NCBI GenBank assembly: GCA_963921825.1
Contig: OY997590.1
Coordinates: forward strand, 42,549,039-42,613,038
Origin: Erodium maritimum
Taxonomy: Eukaryota; Streptophyta; Magnoliopsida; Geraniales; Geraniaceae
Length of the DNA: 64,000 nucleotides
Reading direction: 5' to 3'
The notes beneath the pieces were generated by a model. It worked only from the letters and a program-made list of their open reading frames with translations. It searched no databases and had not been told where the DNA came from. The position numbers and the translations under genes were made by a program. Numbering within the stretch: the first letter of the stretch is position 1; the number at the start of each line of letters is the position of its first letter. Positions 46,855 to 56,080 of the stretch are shown piece after piece.

Positions 46855-48235
46855 AAATATTTGTAGATGTCTGTGGAAGTATTTGTAAATATTTATCGGA
46901 CTGTGGAAGTTCAAGAACACTTTGTGATTGTTAAGTTTGCATGTTATGATATTTTTTTTATATTCTATTCCATTTGTTGCTTATATTTGTTTTCAATAGT
47001 TATTTTTGGGGGAAATGCTGAATTTGTTGTCTGGTGTTCCAAATACTGAAGACATTAACCAGACTGGAGTCCAAATCGGAATAATATTTATAGACAGGCA
47101 GTCCAAATATTTGTAAATATTTATCGGACTGTGGAAGTTTAGGAACACTTTGTGATTGTTAAGTTTGCATGTTATGATATTTTTTATATTCTATTCCATT
47201 TGTTGCTTAGATTTGTTTTCAATAGTTATTTTTCGGGGAAATGCTGAATTTGCTGTCTGGTGTTCCAGATACTGAAGACATTAACCAGACTGGCAGTCCA
47301 AATCGGAATAATATTTATAGACAGGCAGTCCAAATTGGAATTCAGTTTCTAGACTGGAATGTAGAACGCTAATAACAATTTCAGACTTTCATGAGAACCT
47401 GGGCAGTAACTCCTAGAACACACATAGAAACTGCAAAATAAAGTGAAAATCTATAAAAGTTCTTCTAGATCTAGAAAATATTTTCTAGAGTAGCAGATTG
47501 TAGACACGATGAGAACAGAATTGTTGCTTCCCAGAAACACGAGTACAAGGTACAGAACTCTAGAAATTGTGTTCATTCATATGTTGCATACAATATTTGT
47601 TTTTTTACCAATCCTATTAAAGTTTGGATATCCTTCCAAAATATTTAAAAGAGCAAAACAAACACATTAAAATGGTTTCTAAAAAATAAATTAAAATCTA
47701 AAATACGACTTCCATCCTCCAAAAAAAATATAAAATTAGACTTCAAGAAAAATTATCGGACTGTGGAAGTTCAGGAACACATTGTGATTGTTAAGTTTGC
47801 ATGTTATGGTATTTTTTATATTCTATTCCATTTGTTGCTTAGATTTGTTTTCAATAGTTATTTTTCGGTGAAATGCTGAATTTGCTGTCTGGTGTTCCAG
47901 ATTCTGAAGACATTAACCAGACTGACAGTCCAAATCGGAATAATATTTATAGACAGGCAGTCCAAATTGGAATTTTGTTTCTAGACTAGAATGTAGAACG
48001 CTAATAACAATTTCAGACTTTCATGAGAACTTGGGCAGTATCTCCTAGAACACACATAGAAACTGCAAAATAAAGTGAAAATCTATAAAAGTTCTTCTAG
48101 ACCTAGAAAATATTTTCTAGAGTAGCAGATTGTAGACACAATGAGAACAGAATTGTTGCTTTCCAAAAACACGAGTACAAGGTACAGAACACTAGAAATT
48201 GTGTTCTTTCATATGTTGCATACAATATTTGTTTT
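46855..48235 (+). repeat. Three direct repeats near the left end of the MULE-like element
   Basis: A block containing TTATCGGACTGTGGAAGTT, TGATTGTTAAGTTTGCATGT and GACATTAACCAGACTGG occurs at about 46890-47105, 47120-47340 and 47755-47965. Copies 2 and 3 share a further 260 bases (to about 47610 and 48235), with TCATGAGAAC and CTAGAAAATATTTTCTAGA. Shorter echoes (CCAGACTGGCAGTTC) appear near 49375 and 49445. Confidence 0.82.
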
Positions 48236-48562
48236 TTTACCAATATTTTTTTTACCAATATTTTTTTTTACAATATATTTTTTTACCAATCCTATTAAAA
48301 GCAACAAAACAAATGAATTAAAATGGTTTGTAAAAAAACTATTAAAATGGTTCACTTAGGACTAATAAAATGGGTGACTTGACTTAGGACCATTAAAATT
48401 TAAAATGAATAATAAAGCAAACACACGTTAGTTTTACACCCAGCCGTTAGTTAGTTTTTGACATAATCTGTTACTTTGTTAACGATAATATATTTCGACC
48501 CACACGTTTGCAAACAGATTTTATTTGAACATTAAGGCGCAAACGCAAAAAGTGTGTTCTTC

Positions 48563-49313
48563 ATGAAGAAATCGACCGCGAACGCGAAGAAGAAGGGTTT
48601 TTACCACTGTGGAGTTGAAACTCCTGTACGAACCTCAACCACGAAGATGAATCCAGGAAGAAGGTTCGTTGGGTGTGGTAATTTCATGGTAAGTCAGTCA
48701 AAAACCAATAATTTATTTTAGGTTTTTTTTTAATTTGGAAATTCCTGCTGAAATTAGGGTTATTTGATTTGGGAAATCCTGCTGAAATTATAGTTTGTTA
48801 TTGATTTGGTAAGTCCTGCTAAGATTAGGGTATCCTAATTTAGGAATTGCTGCTGAAATTAAGGTTTCCTTTTGATTGATGTGGGCATTGAAATTTATGC
48901 TGAAATTAGGTCTTGTTTTGTTTTTTTGCTAGAATGAAGGACCCAAAGGGAAATGCGTTTTTTTTCGCTGGATTGATGGACCCAAGTTCGAATCTGGGAT
49001 AAAGTCAGCTGGGAAGTCAAAGCAATTCAACAAAATATTAGAAGATAGAGGGCCAATTTACCCAAATGGCCTTTTAGAAGATAGAGTTGCAATGATGGAA
49101 GATGGAGAGTTGCAATTGCTTGAGAAAATGAAAGTTTGTGAAGATACAATTGCAAGGATGGAAGCTGAGCTTTCTATTGTGTTTGAACAACAAAAAAGGA
49201 TTCTGAAGCTACAATTGGATTTGGATGCTCAAAGAGACAAAGGCAAAACAGTGATCATGTTAGTTGTTGTAGGATTTGTTATCAATTTTTGGATAAGTAG
49301 GTTAGTAGTATGA
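48563..49313 (+). CDS. GRF-type zinc-finger protein with C-terminal membrane segment
   Basis: Two exons, 48563-48688 and 48933-49313, with a GT (GTAAGT)..AG (TTGCTAG) intron in phase 0, encode about 168 residues. The GRF zinc finger spans the splice site: FYHCGVETPVRTST, NPGRRFVGCGNF, then GKCVFFRWIDGP. A coiled-coil stretch follows (LLEKMKVCEDTIARMEAEL, EQQKRILKLQLDLDAQ). The C-terminal VIMLVVVGFVINFWI is a likely membrane anchor. GRF fingers bind single-stranded nucleic acid in other proteins; many short plant GRF-plus-membrane proteins have no known role. The gene seems intact. A 36-base in-frame insertion in exon 2 carries the element's terminal motif. Confidence 0.85.
49038..49086 (+). 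repeat. Terminal motif of the MULE-like element inside the GRF exon
   Basis: Bases 49051-49073 are identical, over 23 bases, to the complement of 58771-58793, the right terminus of the element (starting GGCCAATTTACCCAAATGG). They are flanked by two copies of TTAGAAGATAGAG (49038-49050, 49074-49086). Motif plus one repeat is 36 bases, so the frame is kept. Confidence 0.85.
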
Positions 49314-49547
49314 ATGTATGAATGTATTTGGATAAGTAGCTACAACTGTATGTTGTTGTTTGTGGGTTGCTTGTAACCAGACTGGCAGTTCAGATTGGAA
49401 AATGTTTTCCGGACTGGATTATAATTCTGATACTGAAAAGAACCAGATTGGCAGTTCAAATTGGCATACCTTTTTCCAGATAATTACATGTACTAAAAAC
49501 TGAACTGTAAATCATACATAACAATAAGGCATAAACTAGAATTGGTA

Positions 49548-49549
<2 letters not shown>

Positions 49550-49605
<56 letters not shown>
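49550..49605. repeat. TA microsatellite
   Basis: About 28 uninterrupted TA units downstream of the GRF gene. Confidence 0.95.
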
Positions 49606-49609
<4 letters not shown>

Positions 49610-49807
49610 GACATACAAAATAGTTAACCAAATCCTAGATATCAAAAACAACCATTAATTAAAAGTCAAACTTCCACATTGAAACACAACAAAAGCAACA
49701 AACATGGAACATATGTTGCTTTCCAAAAGGAGGTCATGGCCCTACAAACAAGAATTGGCATATATAAAACATAAACTAACTAACTAACTTCTTATAGAAG
49801 AAGTTAG

Positions 49808-50368
49808 TTAGTCCCAGGAAGGCCAGTTGGAGCCGACACTTTCACCAGGGTCGGCGGCCGGGTTTGCAGGAACAAACAGGGCGTCATAAGGATCATCTTC
49901 TTCTTCTTCCGGCGGGGCTGGGGCTGTTGCTGCTGCTGCTGGGGCTGGGGCTGTTGATGCTAGGGCTGGGGCCTTCTCCTCCTTCTCCTTCTTCTTTTCC
50001 TCCTTGTCCTTGTCCTTCTCGTCCTCGTCGTCATCGTCCTCCTCCTCTTCCTCCTCCTCATCCTCGGAGTCCTCATCCTCCTCCGCCCATGGGTCGTCGT
50101 CCGACTCGGACGACTCCTTTTCGACGACCTGTGGGTCGTCGTCAGGGTCTCCCTCCTCCTCCGCCCCGGAGAAGGGCTCGTCAGAGGGGGCGTCGTCGTT
50201 AGACTCTTCCTGCTTCCTTTTACGACTGTCGTCGTCGTCTTCGTCACTGCTGCTTATGTTTGTGGCATCAGACGGGGGTGAGAGTGGGGGGTACAGGCTT
50301 GGTTTGGACTCGTCAAATAACCACGCCTCGGGGGAGTTCGGTGGTGGGGGTGGTGGTGAAGAGTCCAT
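49808..50368 (-). CDS. Highly acidic protein, function unknown
   Basis: From the Met at 50368 the frame encodes about 186 residues. A proline-rich start ([20 protein letters not shown]) is followed by a long Asp/Glu stretch with Ser and a Lys-rich patch (DEKDKDKEEKKKEK), an Ala-Pro linker, and the end DDPYDALFVPAN ... SNWPSWD. I chose this Met because further upstream the same frame is only the translated TTC microsatellite (poly-Leu). The composition suggests a nuclear or chromatin-associated protein, but no family is recognised. It lies in the MULE-like element on the same strand as the DUF1985-Ulp1 gene. The stop falls in a hairpin (ACTAACTTCTtatAGAAGAAGTTAGT). Low complexity means the frame could be conserved by chance. 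Confidence 0.55.
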   Translation of the reverse strand: MDSSPPPPPPNSPEAWLFDESKPSLYPPLSPPSDATNISSSDEDDDDSRKRKQEESNDDAPSDEPFSGAEEEGDPDDDPQVVEKESSESDDDPWAEEDEDSEDEEEEEEEDDDDEDEKDKDKEEKKKEKEEKAPALASTAPAPAAAATAPAPPEEEEDDPYDALFVPANPAADPGESVGSNWPSWD

Positions 50369-50403
50369 GGATGGAAGATGGGGTTGCAGTTGCAAAGGAA
50401 GAG

Positions 50404-50513
50404 GAAGAAGAAGAAGAAGAAGAAGAAGAAGAAGAAGAAGAAGAAGAAGAAGAAGAAGAAGAAGAAGAAGAAGAAGAAGAAGAAGAAGAAGAAGAAGAAG
50501 AAGAAGAAGAGAA
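50404..50513. repeat. GAA microsatellite, about 36 units
   Basis: A long GAA run upstream of the acidic-protein start. On the opposite strands it gives spurious poly-Leu, poly-Phe, poly-Glu and poly-Lys frames. Confidence 0.95.
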
Positions 50514-50799
50514 CACTCAAACAAAGACCTTTTAGGAAGCAGAATGGATTTTCAGTGTGGGTTGCATGGGTTCTAGATTGGTTTCTTATATAGACTTGGA
50601 AAAGCAGTACATGATTACAAAAATTTATTTTGACATGACAAGTAGGGTTAAAGATGTTATTACAAGTGATAATTACACCCATAAACGAAAAGACTCTTCG
50701 GTTCATGTATAGGCATGGCCCTATAACTGTAATTAATTTGACAAGACACAACTGTTCACTATCCAATTAAAACCGATTTTCACATAGATTCATCAATTT

Positions 50800-50960
50800 G
50801 AAATATATATTCTAGACTTGAAAACCATTCTAGAAATATATTTTCTAGAATTCACATCCATACTTGAAATATATTTTCTATACTTCAAAACCATTCTAGA
50901 AATATATTTTCTAGATTGACAGTCAAAGACTAGAAATATGTTCCCAGAATGGAACAGAAT
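50800..50960. repeat. Short repeats of TCTAGAAATATATTTTCTAG
   Basis: The palindromic motif TCTAGAAATATATTTTCTAG occurs at least twice with variants, similar to CTAGAAAATATTTTCTAGA near 47475 and 48105. These may be subterminal binding sites of the element; that is inference. Confidence 0.55.
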
Positions 50961-52391
50961 TAGTCTCCGACCGTAAATCTGTCCTCATATGTTCAGTTTC
51001 CAAATAAACCCAACGTACAAAATAGTATAATACATGTAACATATAACAATTAACAGTACAATCCATTCAACATAAGGCTAACATTATAATAATACATGAA
51101 ATCAGTTTAGATGTAAAACCAATCTTGGTCACCAAAATAATAAAATGCACATCAAAGTGTACAATTCAAATTATAATCCACCTTAAATATTCAAATTATC
51201 AGTCATTGAAACCAGTAAAGTTTTATTCTCGATGATCATATGAAAACTCAGTCATTTTTGTAATCCAATAACTTCTCGAATTGTGTTTCTATGTCCACAC
51301 ACATCTTCAAGCGGTAAACAGAGACATGCTTTGGTTGCATATAAATAGGGATCGGAAATTATTGGAGCTACAGCTCGCAATACTTCAGCGCATAAACACC
51401 TGAGTCTCCTCTGCACAATAAAAGCAAATTAGTGACTACTAAGTAAGGGTAAGAGTTATAGAACAAAAAAAATGTTATAAGATGCAAAGTTGTAAAAGAT
51501 TACATGCCTCTGCTCCGCTTGAGGCAAATCCGACCGCCTTTCACACATCCACATTGTGCCCGAATGGAGTAACTCCCCGTGAAAATTCTGGGCAGCAATG
51601 AGAATTTGTGGGAACATCACCAAAAAAGGTTCCATCACTCCAGAAATGGAATTATCCGGGACAATGCTTCTATCGCAGTCATAAATTATGAGCTTGCAGA
51701 GGGTTACGTCCGCCTCCACCATAACCCAATTGTCACGCCCCAATTTCAGTAAACTGAACTCGGGACGCGAACGTTTTAAGAAGATACGAAACTTGGCACC
51801 TTTTTTCATTAAATCACTTTAAAAGTACCATTTGTTCAACAAAATAATAATTACAGTTCAAAACACGTCCCAACAAGTGGACAAAAGTACACGGTATCCG
51901 TCACTAGACTCAAAAGACTGAAAGCCGGACTCCGCTCCTAGCTCCACAAGCTTCGAGAGCTCACCTAGTCCGTCCCACAAACAGTACCTGCAGGAAAAGC
52001 AGCTAGGGGTGAGCGTTCGCTCACCACCACGGATAACATACTGACTACGGCATAGTTAGCAGACAATGCCGGTAACACCAAAACTAAACCCAACACCGGG
52101 AATACCATCCCCAAACTCAAGCAACTTAACTGACACACAACCCGTTACCTTCCTTGACCAACTCAACACTTTGACACGTAAAGTAGACCCGACACAACGA
52201 TCACGGCCTCTCCCAAGGACTCGAAAGAAACTACGCAACACCAAACAAAATCACAAAGGATCGCACACCAAACAAGATCACAAAGGATCGCAAACCAGCT
52301 GCTCAGTAACCTCCCTCACCAGACTCAACCTCAAACTCGTAAAGTAAAACCGACACCACCAACAATGACCTTCCCCAAAGACACGAACCCA

Positions 52392-52616
52392 GATCAGGCT
52401 AGCCGAAGAATGCTCAGAACCTGCCGAGCCTCGTACACGGATCAGGCCAGCCGAAGAATGCTCGTAACCTGCCGGGACCCGGTCACGGATCAGGCTAGCC
52501 GAAGAATGCTCATAACCTATCGGGATCCGGACACGGAACATGCTAGCCGAAGAATGCTCAGAACCTGTCGAGGCTCGAGTTTGGTCAGGCCAGCCGAAGA
52601 ATGCTCGTAACCTGCC
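52392..52616. repeat. 48-bp tandem repeats in the solo LTR
   Basis: About 4.7 units of 48 bases, each with CAGCCGAAGAATGCTC or a close variant followed by AACCTGCC. The 48-base length makes all three frames open, which explains the repetitive ORFs. Confidence 0.88.
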
Positions 52617-52779
52617 AAAATCCACACCACTCCCCGACACACAGTCGGTTCGGGCAAACACAAACACAAGAAAGTTCAACAAACAGGCACTCAAGGCCAC
52701 TCAAGACACCTCAACAGTCAAGACTCAGGTTCAACAACCCCACGGGCCATCATGGCCTCCTAAAACACAACCACTTAAC

Positions 52780-53240
52780 TCACGGGCTCAACAACCCCAA
52801 GACACCAATAATAACACACGGGCTCTCATGGCCACCCAAACTCAACGGCAAACATAAGGGCTCTCATGGCCACCCAAACTCAACAGCACATAACACGGCT
52901 CTCAAGGCCACCCAACTCAACAACAAAACACGCTTGCAACTTACCGAGACTCTAACTCGTAAGCCAGCTAAAACACCAACAGTAAAGTACGGGCTCTCAT
53001 GGCCACCCAAACACGAATAATAACACGGGCTCTCAAGGCCACTCAAGACTCAACAATAATAAAACGGGCTCTCAAGGCCACCCAAACACCAAAAGATCAA
53101 ACAACCTCCAGCTTAACCAAGCCTCCAACAGTCCTAACATCAACAGTTTCTCAATCAACCTCCGGGCATGGTCATATGCCTCCAGTACTCCTAATATCGA
53201 TAAGTTCACAATCAACCTCCGGGCATGGTCATATGCCTCC
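52780..53240. repeat. Irregular GGGCTCTCATGGCCACCC repeats and a 58-bp duplication
   Basis: GGGCTCTCATGGCCACCCAA and GGGCTCTCAAGGCCAC variants occur about eight times between 52780 and 53090. A 58-bp unit (AATCAACCTCCGGGCATGGT) is repeated at about 53153 and 53210. Confidence 0.8.
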
Positions 53241-55974
53241 AGTAAAACAATTAGCGCTAAGTTCTCTACTCCTACGACACTACTAAGTGTCACATGCCTT
53301 TCCAATAATTACTAAGTTCCCGTAACATGCTTTTCTGATAAACGCTACAATCCCGTATCATGCTTTTCTAATAATTACCAAGTTCCCGTAGCATGCTTTT
53401 CTAATATTTAAATAAACCTATTCAACCCACGACACCCCGGTGTCACATGCAATTCTACTGTTAACTTTCCCCAGTCAGGGCCGAGATCCGGCTACTTTTC
53501 CCTACCTCGTGCGTGTTCTCCCAAAAGCCAACCACGAGATCCGGTGATGATCTCAATCACTCACCCAGCTTTCCCTTGCCTCGGTCCGTGGCACGATCTA
53601 AAAGAACACAATTTAAAGGCACTTAACAACTTGCAGCAATAAACTGAAAATCATTAAACTCGATGCCCAAACTTAACCCCGACAATGTCGATCACTCCCA
53701 AACTTCCCAATTACTCGACATTGTCGATAAAGGACCCGTAAAAGCCCGATTCGCCCGACATGGCGAATCTGCCCGGGTTTCGTTAATTGCATTTCGGAGC
53801 TCCGAAAGCCCCCGTTTTCGTTTCTACGATCTTAGAATAATTCAAGGGTTCCAATGCAATCGACGGAATCAATTTTCGATGCCCGAGCGTTCTAACTCCG
53901 CGTTTAAGTTTCTAACCACAATTTCCGAATTCTCACAACTTACAAACCCTAATTCCCTGTCTCTCAATACACAACCGTAACCCACAAAAAAAACCAAACT
54001 TTTGTTACCAATTAATAAAACCCAAGGAATAACTTTGCTATATCTATCTTATTTTGCTGCTAAAAGAACCACCAAAAACCCCCAAAATTAATACTCCTCC
54101 TGCTGACTTCTATGTAGTTCCAGAAAAAAAAAGATCTCATTTCCCTTTTAAAGTTGTCCAGCCACTTCCCAAGAAATTACCACACACGATAGGCTTCTCC
54201 AAGGTATAATTAATGTTTCATAGTGCAACAATCAAGAAGTACTCAGTAAACTAAAAAAATCAGCCTTAGCTCTTAAAAAAGATAAAGGATTAACTAATGG
54301 TCCTTAAGGATCTACCCATGAAGATGAACTCACCTCTTGATGCTATGACGTAAGTGGACCCAATTGCTCCTTGCTGATCACGTAGCACTCAAGAGCATAA
54401 TCAAAGAACAAAGCTTTGTTCTTTTCTCCTGTCCAAGATGAAACTGCCGCCGCTCAAGCTAAATAAATGGAGCAAGAGCTTTTATGCTCAATGTTGCAGC
54501 CTTCTCCAAAACTCAGATCCCCTTTGTTGTCTTGCTTTTATTTTGTTCAACAATACCTAACACCACCAATTAATTGACATGTGGCAAGGTGGGTCCCACA
54601 CCTTTTGGAAGAATATCTAGAAGATATTTTCCAATCAGGTTCGCGAAAATTCGGACGTTTCGGGTCCCGAACGGGCACTTTTTCCAAGAAATTATAAAAC
54701 TTGACGGGCTACAAGGAAACGACTCAACTAAGACCGCTGCGACGACGGCTAAGCTTTTTGGATCCAAAACGGTCCTCGAATGGACCAAAACGTCGCACGG
54801 TTGACTTTTCCAACGAAAAGTCAACATTTCCCAAATTGATCAGAAAGTTGCCCTGAGTCCCCCGGAACTCACTTTGGTCGATAACGGGGTCAACTTAAGT
54901 CCGGTATGACCCTCGGGGTCCAATTCCGGTTCAATTCAGTGTCTGCTCAAAATTTTTAAATTTTCCTGTTTTTCGCAGGTTTGACTGGCGTTGACCGGGA
55001 GTGGTTATTACACCAATGATGTGCCATTTCGTCCACCAGCAAAGGAAAAAATAATTTTTCACAACCTGCCCATTCCTTACCACCAAAGATCGGAAGATTG
55101 CCCCTAACGTATTCCATTAAGCGATCTACTACTTGGGGGTTCTCACTTTTACTCCATGCCATGTGCCCTTCCTTGACGACATCTGCAAATTCTGCGTCCA
55201 ACACCACAACATTCTGTGCATAGTGCTTCTTGAAACGCCCCTGCCGCTTTCTAATTCCAAACATGCAATCATTCATTTGCTGCATACATGAAAGTGAATT
55301 ATATTAAATTTAAATTAAATTGAAAACAATGCAAATAATTAAGGTTCCACCTTACCCTTGCATTCAACTTGTTGTTTGACCGGCTGAGATTTTTGTAGTA
55401 AGACGAGGTGACCTGTCCGTAAGGTGTTTTTGGGATTTCCTCTAAGGGTATGTTCTTCCTCTTCAGTTTTGCAATCACATCCTTATAAACCTGGGTTGTG
55501 GATTGATCAGGCATAAGAAGATGGTTCAACTTCTCTAAGTTCCCTTTAAGTCTCCTCTTCTTATCCTTTGTTGCTTCGTTGTCCCGCTCGTGTATAACAG
55601 GAGCTGAGACTTTCGTCGAGCTTGATTCTTCTGTATTCCGCTTGCTTCTGGCAGGATTCTTTGTGGCAGCCCTCTTTGTGGCCCTTGTGGCAGGCTTCTT
55701 TGTGTTAGACTTCACCTTGTTTGCTAAACGCTTACTTCTAGTCGTTATAGCTGGAATTTCCTTGGCCTTTTCAACAGCAACCGGCTCATGGACCTCTTGG
55801 TTCACCTCAACTACTTCCTTCTCAACGGACCGTTCCTTTTCATTCACATATTCCCCTTCATTGACTTCCTCACCAACACTTACTTGTTTGTTCACTTCTT
55901 CATTAACTTCTTCAGTCACATTTCCTTGTTTGTTCACTTCAACTACAATGGGCACACCTTCTTGTCCAGCTGCC

Positions 55975-55975
<1 letters not shown>

Positions 55976-56005
<30 letters not shown>

Positions 56006-56080
56006 CTTCTTCTTCTTCTTCTTCTTCTTCTTCTTCTTCTTCTTCTTCTTCTTCTTCTTCTTCTTCTTCTTCTTCTTCTT
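55976..56080. repeat. TTC microsatellite, about 35 units, coding for poly-Glu
   Basis: In the minus frame of the DUF1985-Ulp1 pseudogene this gives about 35 Glu in a row. Confidence 0.95.

Larger units (their letters stand above)
51731..55012 (-). mobile_element. Tekay-like Gypsy solo LTR, TSD CCAAT
   Basis: On the plus strand it begins TGTCACGCCCC and ends GTGGTTATTACA. Exact 5-bp repeats CCAAT flank it (51726-51730, 55013-55017). It is of the same family as the LTR at 4431-6101, in minus orientation. The frames inside (including 54574-54827 and 52278-52700) are not genes. It contains tandem repeats, listed separately. Confidence 0.93.

Noticed and set aside
50004..50593. Long poly-Ser, poly-Arg, poly-Lys and poly-Glu frames on the plus strand.
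   Set aside because: They are products of the GAA microsatellite and of the complement of the acidic reading frame.
52278..53305. Repetitive frames on both strands (for example ones with repeated CSEHSSAS-like or RRMLRTCR units).
   Set aside because: They are translations of the 48-bp tandem repeats within a non-coding LTR.
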